The notes beneath the pieces were generated by a model. The model was not told the origin of the DNA. It searched no databases and was given only the letters and a program-made list of their open reading frames with translations. A DNA stretch of 56,674 nucleotides. Source: Streptomyces sp. CB03234. Its GTDB lineage: Bacteria > Actinomycetota > Actinomycetes > Streptomycetales > Streptomycetaceae. The position numbers and the translations under genes were made by a program. The stretch lies in assembly GCF_001905885.1 (NCBI RefSeq), contig NZ_LIYH01000011.1, positions 1 to 56,674 on the forward strand, in the 5' to 3' direction. Every line of letters begins with the position of its first letter. Position 1 is the stretch's first letter. Below, piece after piece: positions 7,407 to 15,629 of this stretch.

Positions 7407-10000
7407 GCCGGGATCTCCTCGTCCTCGTTGAAGTCGTCGTTGTCGGCGGCGCGGGCGAGGTCGCCTGCGCGGAAGCCGATGCTCCAGAGGCGGTGGAAGT
7501 AGTCCTGGGGGCGTCGTAGGTCCAGCGCGAGAGCGTCGTCGAGCAGGTTGAGTCCGGCCAGGGCCTTCTCCAGGCCGTCGATGGCGCGGGCGGTGGGGGC
7601 GAAGACCTCGTGGAGGTAGTCGGCGGTGGCGTCGTCGGGGGCGCGTTCGGCGATGGAGTGCCACTGCTCGCGTTTGCGGCGCCAGTAGAGCAGGTCGGCG
7701 CCGGACAGGACGAACTTGTCGCAGTTCTCGCAGTCGAGGTTGAAGGGGCAGGCGCCGCCGTCGACGACGGGCTGGAAGGTGCAGAAGCCGCCTTCGGTCG
7801 GGGTGCTGCGGCGGGACAGGTCGATCGCCAGGGCCTCGGCCTGGCGGCGGTCGAGGGGGTTGAGCGGGCTGGAGAGGATTTCGCCGGGGTTGGTGGCGCC
7901 GGGGCCGGCGACCCAGACGTGCTGGAGGACATCCTCGATCTCGGAGACGGCGACCTGTGCGTAGTGCTCGGCCATGCGGTCGGAAACATGGCCGAGGTAG
8001 CGGCGGATGTGGGTCAGGGAGGCGCCGTGCCGCAGCAATCGGGTGGCGAGGGTGTGCCGCGCCTGATGGGGGACGACCCTGCCCAGGTCCAACTCGTCGA
8101 CCCAGGGCCGGAAGTGTCCCTGGAACCAGTTGTAGGACAGGGCCCGGCGGCCATCGCGGCTGCGGTGGATGGAGGGGAACAGGACCAGTTCGGCCCGTTC
8201 GAGGGCGGTGGCCTGTCGGCCGCCGTGGCGGTCGGCGAAGTGGGCGAGGGTCTTGCGCTGGCGTTCGGCGAGACGGCCATAAAGGGGTTCGGGGATGCGG
8301 ATGGCCTGGTCATAGTTGCCGACCTTGGTCTGGTCGTGCCAGAGCATGGGCAGGCCGTTGTAGAGGCCCAGGCATTCGAGCCTGAGGTTCAAGATCTCCC
8401 CGGCCCGGCGGCCGGTGTAGACGATTGCTTCCCAAATGTCGCGCATCCCCTGGTCCTCGGGGTCGTGACGCTCGGCGAGCCGGCGCAGATTCGCCTCGTC
8501 GGCCAGGGCCCGGGCGACGTCGTCGGAGAAGGGGCTGCGGGCGCGGGTGACGGTCCGCCCGCCCGGCGGCATCGCCACGATGCACTCGCGTGCCAAGCCG
8601 ATCCGGTCGCTGGACCCACTCTCCAGAGCAGCGCGCAAGACCACACGGGCGCCGTTGAACAGGGTCTGCCGCAAGGCCGGGGTGATGGTCGCCTTCGCGA
8701 CGTCACCTCGGGAGGGCAGTGTCAGAGCCGGCAGTTTCAGCCGCTCCCGGCGGCGGGCCTCGGCGACGTACCGCTCGATGTGCTCGGCCCGTAGCAGGGT
8801 GGGATCGTGTCCGCCGCCGGGGGCGTGGGCCTGGAGGAAGGAGCCGAGTTCCACGCATCCCTTGCGGGCACGGTCCATGAAGCTTGAGGTGCGGGGGCAC
8901 TGTGGAGAGCGGAGCACTCCGGTGAGGTAGTCCCACAGCAGGTCACGCAGCCACCGCTGGGGCACGGCGGTCAGCGGGTAGCGGCCGGACCGCTTGGGGA
9001 AGCGGACGCCGAAGTGCTGGGTCTGGACGTATCCGGCCTCGCGGGTGTCTGCCGGAGTGAGGTAGACCAGTTCCAGTTCGGCCAGGATTTTCGTCGCGAT
9101 CATCCGATCGTGGCTGTTGGTGCACTGGTCCAGGTCCGCGTCCAGCAGAGAGTCGCAGTGTTGACGGTGGCACAGGTCCACCAGGTTCTGGATCCACGGT
9201 AGCTCCCACGGACTCTGGTCGTCCCCTTGCCCGTGCGCGTGCAAACCCCACTTGATCTCGGCTCTCACCAGCGGTCGCAGGCCACTCAGGTTGAGCTCGC
9301 CGACGCGCATCACCGGCGGCTCGTCCCGACACCACTGCCGGAAGGCCGCCTCGTCGACGTAGCGGACCGGTACCGGGCTTCCTTCCCGCTCCCAGCGGTG
9401 GTAGCTCTTCGGCAGCGTCGCGCCACCCGGCTGGCCGGCCGCCTGGTAGCGGCCGAGGTGGACCGTGCACAGCCCCAGCGGAGAGGCGGCCAGATCACGG
9501 CAGGCCCGCAGCTGGCAGGAGCCGTAGCCCGGGTAGATCTCCTGGTCCACCGCCCACTGCTCGAAGTCGGCAGCCCGACCGTGAGACTGCCGGTACTTCT
9601 TCCAGCGGTTGCGGTGCCGGAAACACAGCTTCAACTCGTTGTTGAAGGCAGGTCGTTCAGGGCAGATGTGGCAGCGTCGCTCCTCCGCCATCCGGGTCGC
9701 CTTCAGCGGCTCGGCGGTGTGCACGAAGTCGCTCTTGCGTACTCCGGCGGACCGCGCGTCCCGCCAATGCTGAGCGTGGACGGCGCACAGGTCGTTCTTC
9801 TCCCACCGTGGCCGTTCGCAGTCGGGCACGACGCAGCACCAGGGATAGACCGGATGCCGGGCCGGGATACGGATCACGTCGTCGCGGAAGACCGCATCGA
9901 AGCCGGGACCGTCGATCAGGGCAGTCAGCACCTCCAGCCGGTCCCGGGCCTCGCGCCGGTCCGGATCGGGAGTGCGGGCTGCCAGCGAGATCACGCTCAT
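7403..10000 (-). CDS. Large tyrosine recombinase, TnpB-like
   Basis: An 865-aa integrase. The N-terminal third has three cysteine/histidine clusters of the form C-x4-C...C-x2-H (CCVVPDCERP...LCAVHAQHW; CHICPERP...LCFRHRNRW; CQLRACRD...LCTVHLGRY). The catalytic domain shows TGRRAGEIL (first Arg, near 530), PHQARHT (His-x2-Arg, near 643), YLGHVSD, and EHYAQV with the nucleophilic Tyr near 681. A C-terminal CPFNLDCENCDKF zinc site and helical tail match TnpB of Tn554-family elements. The start at 10000 overlaps the TnpA-like stop as ATGA. It acts with TnpA in cutting and rejoining element ends through a circular intermediate. Confidence 0.88.
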   Translation of the reverse strand: MSVISLAARTPDPDRREARDRLEVLTALIDGPGFDAVFRDDVIRIPARHPVYPWCCVVPDCERPRWEKNDLCAVHAQHWRDARSAGVRKSDFVHTAEPLKATRMAEERRCHICPERPAFNNELKLCFRHRNRWKKYRQSHGRAADFEQWAVDQEIYPGYGSCQLRACRDLAASPLGLCTVHLGRYQAAGQPGGATLPKSYHRWEREGSPVPVRYVDEAAFRQWCRDEPPVMRVGELNLSGLRPLVRAEIKWGLHAHGQGDDQSPWELPWIQNLVDLCHRQHCDSLLDADLDQCTNSHDRMIATKILAELELVYLTPADTREAGYVQTQHFGVRFPKRSGRYPLTAVPQRWLRDLLWDYLTGVLRSPQCPRTSSFMDRARKGCVELGSFLQAHAPGGGHDPTLLRAEHIERYVAEARRRERLKLPALTLPSRGDVAKATITPALRQTLFNGARVVLRAALESGSSDRIGLARECIVAMPPGGRTVTRARSPFSDDVARALADEANLRRLAERHDPEDQGMRDIWEAIVYTGRRAGEILNLRLECLGLYNGLPMLWHDQTKVGNYDQAIRIPEPLYGRLAERQRKTLAHFADRHGGRQATALERAELVLFPSIHRSRDGRRALSYNWFQGHFRPWVDELDLGRVVPHQARHTLATRLLRHGASLTHIRRYLGHVSDRMAEHYAQVAVSEIEDVLQHVWVAGPGATNPGEILSSPLNPLDRRQAEALAIDLSRRSTPTEGGFCTFQPVVDGGACPFNLDCENCDKFVLSGADLLYWRRKREQWHSIAERAPDDATADYLHEVFAPTARAIDGLEKALAGLNLLDDALALDLRRPQDYFHRLWSIGFRAGDLARAADNDDFNEDEEIPA

Positions 10001-11172
10001 TCGCTCTCCCCCCATGCCTTGCGCAGGGCCCGGGCGAAGTCGGGGTCGTGGACGTCGGCGTGTGCGTAGATCTCGTCGACCGTGCTCGCCGATGCCCAAC
10101 CGCCCGCCTCGCGGGTGACTACCAGGTCACCGCCGGAGGCGTCCAGGACAGCGGTGGCGAAGGAGTGCCGGAATCCGTGGGGCCTGACCCTGCCCAGCTC
10201 GGCCCGGTCCCCGGCCCGCCGCAGCATCCGCCGGGCCGCGTCCGTCGTCCACGGCTGCCCGGCGCGTTCGCCGTGCAGCTGGACCAGCAGCATGCCGTGC
10301 CCGACCTGCCGCGGGTACTCGGTCGTCATGTACTCGAAGTAGGTGTGGATCATCGCCGGGCTGGCCCGCTTGATCAGCCCGCCCACCACCGTGCCGTCCT
10401 CGACGTCCCACTCCGGCTTGGTCTTTGCCGCCGCCCGGTTCGGGTTCGCCGGCCGGTGACAGACGTGCACGTGCGGCGTGCGGCATTGCCCGCACCCGGC
10501 GTTCTCCCGCAGATGCAGGTCCACCAGGTGCAACCCGCACAACTCGCCGATCCGGAAACCGCCGTCGGCCAGCCAGGTCACTACCAACCGGTCCCGAGCC
10601 GAGTTCACCGTCGCCAGGAGCGTCTCCTTCGCCCCCTCCGGGGCCATCTTCGGGTGCCGTCGCCGGACCTGTTTCGGTGCCAGCGGATTGGCTGGCATCG
10701 CCGTCTTTACGTGCCCGAGAAGTGCCCGGTTGCGGTCCGCGCGGCTCGGCAGCCGGGTCCGGTCCAGCTGCCTGCCGAGCTCCTCGTTCACCCCGAGCGC
10801 GGCCTGGTGCAGGTAGAACCCCTTCAGACACGCGGCCGCCAGCGACAGCGTCGCCTGCCCGTACGGCTTCTTGCCCTCCCGCCACGGCTGCCCGAACGGC
10901 CCGGCCACCTTCGCCCCGACCGCCCCCATGTACCGCTGTAGATCCGCCAGCGTCACCGACCCCAGCGGCAGGCACTCCCGCTCCAGCCACCGCAGATGAT
11001 CCACCAGCAGGTAGGCGTACGTCCGGTCCGTCCCCGGCTCCCGCATCCGCAGAAACCGGTCCGCCTCCTCATACACCGCCCCCTCGGGCCACACGATCGT
11101 GTACGCCCGCGTACCGTCACCCCGCTCCATCACCTGCACCCGCAGGTCCCCGATCACCAATCGCCCGCTCAC
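9997..11172 (-). CDS. Tyrosine recombinase, TnpA-like
   Basis: About 391 aa. It has an N-terminal core-binding domain and a C-terminal catalytic domain with GGFRIGELC (Arg), PHGFRHSFAT (His-x2-Arg) and IYAHAD (Tyr nucleophile near 369). A cysteine cluster, CGQCRTPHVHVCH, interrupts the catalytic domain, as in Tn554-type TnpA proteins. The frame is open to a GTG at 11232. I prefer the GTG at 11172 because it has AGGGGG upstream and leaves the CGAACATCACG repeat outside the gene. First cistron of the recombinase trio. Confidence 0.87.
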   Translation of the reverse strand: MSGRLVIGDLRVQVMERGDGTRAYTIVWPEGAVYEEADRFLRMREPGTDRTYAYLLVDHLRWLERECLPLGSVTLADLQRYMGAVGAKVAGPFGQPWREGKKPYGQATLSLAAACLKGFYLHQAALGVNEELGRQLDRTRLPSRADRNRALLGHVKTAMPANPLAPKQVRRRHPKMAPEGAKETLLATVNSARDRLVVTWLADGGFRIGELCGLHLVDLHLRENAGCGQCRTPHVHVCHRPANPNRAAAKTKPEWDVEDGTVVGGLIKRASPAMIHTYFEYMTTEYPRQVGHGMLLVQLHGERAGQPWTTDAARRMLRRAGDRAELGRVRPHGFRHSFATAVLDASGGDLVVTREAGGWASASTVDEIYAHADVHDPDFARALRKAWGESE

Positions 11173-11258
11173 GCACGCCCCCTGGACCACATACCGAACA
11201 TCACGTACATGGCCGGTCAACGAGTACGCCACGATTCAGGACACGGGCACCACGAACA

Positions 11259-12173
11259 TCACGAACAGTCAGAAAGCAGGTCGGTAAACTCGATGAACAC
11301 CCAGTCCTCCGGTGCGTCGCCGTCGCCGGTGAGTGCGAAGTCGAAGCAGCCGAAGACCAGGCCGAACCCGGTCAGGTAGCTGTGCAGGGCCGCCTCGACG
11401 GGTGCCGGAACGCGGATGGGTGCGTGGAGCAGGGCGTTCCAGTTGCCGCGGCGCCAGTCCAGGGCGCCGTCCGGGGCGGCGATCTGCTGGGCGAACACCT
11501 TCTCGCCGACCACGGTGACGCGTACGTCGCCGGTCTTGGGGATCTCCGCCTGGAACAGGTGGGCGGTCACCGCGAGGGAGTCGTCGAAGGTGTCGGGGGC
11601 GACGCGCTGGGCCCAGATGGCGCCGGTGTGCCCGTCCTCGTCCCGGGGCAGGCCGCGGAACGTCTTGTAAATGATCCGCCCGTGCTCGGCGGCGAACTTC
11701 CGCGCGTGCTCGATGTCGTTGGTGACCAGCGTGGGCGGGACGGTGAGGCCGAGTTGGGTAGCGAGCTGGAGCTGGGCGGGCTTGAAGTCGGCGGCCGTGA
11801 CCGCGAAGGGGTGGTTGACGTAGAGGGCGCCGTGCAGGTGGTTGAGCACCCCGCCGAGCCCGTGCCTCGCTTCGGCGGCGGCGAAGTCGCGCTGCTGGGC
11901 TGTCAGGTGGCCGTACCGTGCGGAGTACGGGGTGGGGCGGCGGTAGTACACCGCCGCCACCTCCCCCAGCTCCACCTCGCGGCTGGCCGTCCGCAGCCGC
12001 CCGCCCCAGGCCGGCGCCCCGGTGCCGATGCGGGCGCCGAAGGTCAGGCCGGCGCCGATGTCGGCCGGGTCAACGCGGACGAGGGGCACCTCGCGCTCGT
12101 TCAGCGCGGCGATCACGCGGTCCGCGGTGACGTCCTCCAGGGACGTGATGACCAGGACGAGGGGAGCCGTCAT
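11259..12173 (-). CDS. ATP-grasp RiPP ligase, interrupted (5' part)
   Basis: Residues 1 to about 295 are the N-terminal and central parts of a graspetide-type ATP-grasp ligase. Visible are a Rossmann-like start (LVLVITSLEDVTADRVIAAL), VYYRRP, the ATP-binding KTFRGLPRDEDG loop, FQAEIPKTGDVRVTVVG, and the metal-binding aspartate strand FGCFDFALTG. The frame then reads WVFIE and runs into element DNA for nine codons before a stop. Family members continue E-x-NPNGQW, so the Glu is kept but the paired Asn ligand and the C-terminus are lost; both are at 5841-5951. The product should be inactive unless the element excises. The start lies 4 bases after the precursor-peptide stop. Confidence 0.86.
   Translation of the reverse strand: MTAPLVLVITSLEDVTADRVIAALNEREVPLVRVDPADIGAGLTFGARIGTGAPAWGGRLRTASREVELGEVAAVYYRRPTPYSARYGHLTAQQRDFAAAEARHGLGGVLNHLHGALYVNHPFAVTAADFKPAQLQLATQLGLTVPPTLVTNDIEHARKFAAEHGRIIYKTFRGLPRDEDGHTGAIWAQRVAPDTFDDSLAVTAHLFQAEIPKTGDVRVTVVGEKVFAQQIAAPDGALDWRRGNWNALLHAPIRVPAPVEAALHSYLTGFGLVFGCFDFALTGDGDAPEDWVFIEFTDLLSDCS
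11288..11294. other. Right attachment core of the recombinase element
   Basis: ACTCGAT on the plus strand, identical to 5945-5951. Joining the two flanks at this heptamer restores an intact ligase reading frame, so it marks the crossover region. Confidence 0.75.
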
Positions 12174-12177
12174 CGCG

Positions 12178-12450
12178 TCAGTCCGACTCGTAGTCGGTGG
12201 TGTGGTCGTCCTGCGTCTGCGGCTGCGGGTTCTGCCCGTCGCCGCCGCCGGACATCGACGCCGTGCCCGTCGTACGGGACGTTCCGTGCTTGCCCATCTC
12301 CACCACCTGGCCGGCGGCGTCGGTGTAGCAAGCGGTCTGCGTGGCCGCGTCGAGCATCACCGCGGCGTACGCGGGCGGGCCGACCGGAAGCCGGTCGGTG
12401 ACCAGCCGCATCGCCCACGGAACCTGAGCTGGGGGTGCAAGCGTCGCCAT
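12178..12450 (-). CDS. Precursor peptide of ATP-grasp RiPP
   Basis: A 90-aa peptide directly upstream of the ATP-grasp gene. The leader-like N-terminus has PWAMRLVTDRLP and PPAYAAVMLD, matching the pattern of actinobacterial ATP-grasp target peptides. The C-terminal part is low-complexity and Thr/Asp/Glu-rich (QTQDDHTTDYESD). Those side chains would be the nucleophiles and acids joined as omega-ester or amide crosslinks, and Asp is the expected target of the linked methyltransferase. An AAGGA site precedes the ATG. First gene of the minus-strand RiPP operon, divergent from the HTH regulator. Confidence 0.82.
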   Translation of the reverse strand: MATLAPPAQVPWAMRLVTDRLPVGPPAYAAVMLDAATQTACYTDAAGQVVEMGKHGTSRTTGTASMSGGGDGQNPQPQTQDDHTTDYESD

Positions 12451-12607
12451 GCGTTCGTCCTTCCCCTTGCCTCACGCGGATAGCCGGGCGGCCACCGCAG
12501 ATGCAGAATCCGCCTCCCGCACCGGGCCTGACCAGTACCGTAGGTGCCGCGAACCGTGGCGAAACCGCCACGCTCCGTGACGTCGAGTCGGGGAGGGCAA
12601 GACGGCG

Positions 12608-13975
12608 ATGACCGGCAGATCGACCAACACGCACCTCGCTCTGTGGATCGCGGCCACCGGCCTGTCCCATGGCGAGATCGCCCGCCGGATCGCCGCCGAG
12701 GCGATTCGCCAAGGTCATCGGCAGATCACACCGGACGCCACCCGCGTACGGCGCTGGATCGACGGCGAGCGCCCCCGCCCGCCCGTACCCACGCTGCTGG
12801 CGGCCGTCATCTCCGAAGCGGTCGGCCAGCCGCTCACCCCGGGTGATCTCGGCCTGACGGCCGCCGGACCCACGCTGGATAGCATCCAGCTCCCGCTACT
12901 GACCGAGGCAGCCGCCCAGACCCTGGCCGGATGGACCCAGATGGACCTCTTCCTCGACCGCCGCGACACCCTCAAGCTCGCCCTCGGCGCCCCGCTCATC
13001 CTCGCCGCCGAGCGGATGCTGGGCGGCACCGCCCGCCGTCTGAACCGCGACACCAAGGGCTTCGACACCGACACCAGCACCGCCCTGGAAGAGGTCACCG
13101 CGTTCTTCTCGAAGGCCGACGCCGCCAAGGGCGGCGGCCTGTACCGCTCGGCGATCGTCGCCCAGCTCGCCGAAGTCGCCCGCCGCGTCCAGGACGGCGT
13201 CCCCGCCTCCCTGAAGGCGAGGGTGTTCGCGGCGACCGCCGACCTGGCCGCTTTGGCTGGGTGGGTCAGCCACGACTGCGGCCGGTACGCCACCGCCCAG
13301 CGGTACTGGTCGTACGGCATCTACGCGGCCGCCGAGGCCGGGCAGCCAGATCGCGGGGTGGAGATCGTCACCCGCATGTCCCACCAGATGATCTACCTCG
13401 GCCACCCCGGCGACGCCCTCGGGCTGCTGGAGGTCGCCGCGGCGAAGGCGAACCTGCCCGCTACCAGGGCCCTGGTCGCCTCCCAGACCGGGCGGGTGCA
13501 CTCCGCCCTCGGCAACGAGCGTGATGCCGAGCGACACCTCGGCGCCGCCGACGAGCTGGTGGCCGACGGCCTGGGCGACGACGTTCCGGAGTGGGTGGCG
13601 TACTTCGACGCCGCCGAGCACGCCGGCGCCCGCGCGGTCTCCGCCCGCGACCTGACCGGCATCGGCCGCCCCCGCGCCGCGAGCGTCCACTTCACCGACG
13701 CCCTCGCGCTCAGGAAGCCCGGCTTCGAGCGGGTACGCGTCATGGACCAGGTCGGGCTGGCCGCCGCGCTGTTCACCGAGGGGGGCGCCGAGCAGGCAGC
13801 GGCGGCGGCCCACCAGGCGCTGGACAACGCCGCCCGCGTCGACTCCACGCTGGTCGCCTCCCGGCTGAACACGCTGCTGGACGCCGCCCGGCCATACCGG
13901 ACCGCCGCCGTGGACGAGGTCCGCACCCGCGCGAAGGATCTCGCCGCCTCCCGTCCGACCACCGTCGCCGCCTGA
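12608..13975 (+). CDS. HTH/TPR-type transcriptional regulator
   Basis: A 455-aa protein with an N-terminal XRE-type helix-turn-helix (residues about 8-60, GLSHGEIARRIAAEA...RRWIDGERPRPP). A long alpha-helical region follows with TPR-like repeats (RYWSYGIYAAAEAGQPDRGVEIV..., ALGNERDAERHLGAA...). Proteins of this layout are common pleiotropic or cluster-linked regulators in Streptomyces. It is divergent from the RiPP precursor across 157 bases, so it is the likely regulator of that operon and possibly of its own gene. Confidence 0.78.
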   Translation: MTGRSTNTHLALWIAATGLSHGEIARRIAAEAIRQGHRQITPDATRVRRWIDGERPRPPVPTLLAAVISEAVGQPLTPGDLGLTAAGPTLDSIQLPLLTEAAAQTLAGWTQMDLFLDRRDTLKLALGAPLILAAERMLGGTARRLNRDTKGFDTDTSTALEEVTAFFSKADAAKGGGLYRSAIVAQLAEVARRVQDGVPASLKARVFAATADLAALAGWVSHDCGRYATAQRYWSYGIYAAAEAGQPDRGVEIVTRMSHQMIYLGHPGDALGLLEVAAAKANLPATRALVASQTGRVHSALGNERDAERHLGAADELVADGLGDDVPEWVAYFDAAEHAGARAVSARDLTGIGRPRAASVHFTDALALRKPGFERVRVMDQVGLAAALFTEGGAEQAAAAAHQALDNAARVDSTLVASRLNTLLDAARPYRTAAVDEVRTRAKDLAASRPTTVAA

Positions 13976-13988
13976 GACCATCGGCCCC

Positions 13989-14282
13989 ATGGGCAAGCAC
14001 TCCCGACCCGGACCGCCGAACCAGCCGTCCCGCGCCGTGCCGCGCGTCGACGCGGGCGACCCGCTGGCCGCGTACGAGAAGCGGCGCCGCCCGCCGCTGG
14101 ACGTCCACCGCCGGCACCGCCCCCTTCATGGTGGTGGTGGGCACCTTCGCCCGGACGAGCCGCGGGCCCTGGAAGAGTGGAACGGGTTTTCGTACGAGCC
14201 CGCGGGCACCGCCCCGAACCTCGCGGAGGCCCAGCGGTGGGTGAACGGGATCGCCCCGGGCACCGCGGCCGCAGCCGAGTAG
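13989..14282 (+). CDS. Small conserved protein, DUF6087-like
   Basis: A 97-aa protein (MGKHSRPGPPNQP..., PLAAYEKRRRPPLDVHRRH, HLRPDEPRALEEWNGF, NLAEAQRWVNG). The composition and the 'HRPLHGGGGHLRPDEPR' region resemble a short Streptomyces family often found near HTH regulators and RiPP loci. No function is known and no catalytic motif is visible. It begins 13 bases after the regulator and is probably co-transcribed with it. Confidence 0.65.
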   Translation: MGKHSRPGPPNQPSRAVPRVDAGDPLAAYEKRRRPPLDVHRRHRPLHGGGGHLRPDEPRALEEWNGFSYEPAGTAPNLAEAQRWVNGIAPGTAAAAE

Positions 14283-14288
14283 AGGGGC

Positions 14289-14813
14289 GTGCTCACCCTC
14301 ACCTTCCGTGGACAGGGCGCCGAAGAAGGAATGGTCCGGCTTCACACCTACCGAGCAAAGGACCTTACCGACGTGCCCCGTACCGACTTCGCCATCGACT
14401 GCGCTGACTGCCGCGGGCTGTTCAACGGCATGCCGCAGCCACACTACGACCACGTCCACACCGCTGAGAAACTGCCCCGCGCTCGCTGCACCGACGCGCA
14501 CATCGTGAAGCACGGCTACGCCGTCGGCTTCGCCGGCAACAGGGGGCTCCCGCAGACATGGATCTTCTACGCGGACTTGGAACCGGCCGTCGTCTTCGGC
14601 CGCGCCGCCCGGATGTCAGTCTTCGACGTCAACCACTATGGCGTCACCGAAGCCGCCCGCGAGACCCGCTGGACCGAGCGCCTCCACCGCGACGTGGTCA
14701 CTCTCCACCTCAAGCAGGACTCCGACCTCCGCGACCACGACGATGAGATGCCGATTCTGAAACGCTGGGTACGGGGGTGCCGCCCCGACTCGGCCCACTA
14801 CGAGAGGCCCTGA
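14289..14813 (+). CDS. Hypothetical protein
   Basis: A frame of up to 174 aa from a GTG at 14289; an ATG at 14331, preceded by GAAGAAGGA, is an alternative. Features are an FAIDCADCRGLF motif, many histidines, and an acidic/basic C-terminus. No family is recognised. It follows the DUF6087-like gene by 6 bases and is followed by a terminator hairpin, so it is the likely last gene of the regulator transcript. Confidence 0.5.
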   Translation: MLTLTFRGQGAEEGMVRLHTYRAKDLTDVPRTDFAIDCADCRGLFNGMPQPHYDHVHTAEKLPRARCTDAHIVKHGYAVGFAGNRGLPQTWIFYADLEPAVVFGRAARMSVFDVNHYGVTEAARETRWTERLHRDVVTLHLKQDSDLRDHDDEMPILKRWVRGCRPDSAHYERP

Positions 14814-15030
14814 CCCCGCTAACCGGGCTTCGGCATCAAACGAGAGTCCACACCGCCGGATCCCTGGAGGTCTCCACGCTGCCGTCCGTGCGGTAGGTCT
14901 TCGAGGAGAATCATCGGTTTGATGAAGTCGGCCGGGCGATTCACCCTGCGGAGATTACCGCCACGGTCACCGCCCCGTCGCCCCGTCGCCCGGCGATAAC
15001 GGGCAGACCGCCTGCCAGCTACCGTACGTC

Positions 15031-15062
15031 GGCTCAAGCAGCGGCTGACGGCTGCTTGAGCC
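15031..15062. terminator. Terminator hairpin between convergent genes
   Basis: Perfect 12-bp inverted repeat (15031-15042 and 15051-15062, 8-base loop) just downstream of tpg and in the 258-base gap after the hypothetical gene ending at 14813. Nothing else is recognisable in that gap. Confidence 0.75.
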
Positions 15063-15071
15063 CGGGTTTGG

Positions 15072-15626
15072 TTAGTAGGAGAGGTCGAAATAGTCGATGT
15101 CGGTGAGGGCGACTTCGAGGCCCGTGGCGCGGCGTCCGCCGTCCTTGAAGTAAACCTCCTGCAGTCCTTGGGCGATGATGTCGCGCATCTGCTGGTCGGT
15201 GGCGCCTTGTTGCTGGGCGTCGAACAGGCGGCGGGCGTAGGCCGGCGGAAGGTGGACGGTCAGGCGGCGCATCCGGCCGTCGTCAGTGGTGCCGACTGGG
15301 GCGGTGTAGCCGAAGCGGGCCCGGGTCTCGATGGTGATGCCGGTCGTGGTGGCGGCCTGTTTGCGGTGGCGCCCTCGGACTTTCGGCTGCCAGCGGGCGC
15401 GGACGGCCGTCTCGATCCGGTCGGCGATGTCCTTGGGCGGGTGTTTGCGCTCGCCGGTGCGGTAGCGCTCCACCGAGCGCTGGGTCACGCCGAGTTCGGT
15501 GGCGACGGCCTTGGTGGTCTTCATCTGCCCCACCAGGAAGTTGATACGGGCTTTGAGGCTCTTGGGCGGCTGGCGGGTGAATGCCTCCTGGTCGGCCCGC
15601 TCGATTGCGTCCTCGATCTCCGCCAC
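15072..15626 (-). CDS. tpg: Telomere terminal protein Tpg
   Basis: A 184-aa protein with the whole Streptomyces Tpg signature: AIERADQEAFTR at the N-terminus, a central helix-turn-helix (AVATELGVTQRSVERYRTGER), AVRARWQPKVR, TRARFGYTAPVGTTDD, LPPAYARRLFDAQQQGAT and GLQEVYFKDGGRRA. Length is exactly typical. Tpg is covalently joined to the 5' ends of linear Streptomyces DNA and primes end patching; the Thr in the TTDD stretch (113-114) is, from memory, the reported attachment region. Its presence confirms that the host maintains archetypal telomeres such as the one at position 1. It lies 3 bases after the winged-helix gene and is probably co-transcribed with tap. Confidence 0.95.
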   Translation of the reverse strand: MAEIEDAIERADQEAFTRQPPKSLKARINFLVGQMKTTKAVATELGVTQRSVERYRTGERKHPPKDIADRIETAVRARWQPKVRGRHRKQAATTTGITIETRARFGYTAPVGTTDDGRMRRLTVHLPPAYARRLFDAQQQGATDQQMRDIIAQGLQEVYFKDGGRRATGLEVALTDIDYFDLSY

Positions 15627-15629
15627 TGG

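Larger units (their letters stand above)
5952..11294. mobile_element. Tyrosine-recombinase trio element (Tn554/RIT type)
   Basis: The insertion of about 5.3 kb is bounded by two copies of ACTCGAT (5945-5951 and 11288-11294), one of which belongs to the target. It carries three overlapping minus-strand genes in the TnpA-TnpB-TnpC order typical of Tn554-like and Recombinase-In-Trio elements, plus a plus-strand passenger gene. The ends form an imperfect inverted repeat: TTTTCCGACCGCATTC inward from 5952, and TTACCGACCTGCTTTC on the minus strand inward from 11287. CGAACATCACG occurs twice near the right end (11195-11205 and 11253-11263), possible recombinase arm sites. The target is the ATP-grasp ligase gene. 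Confidence 0.85.
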
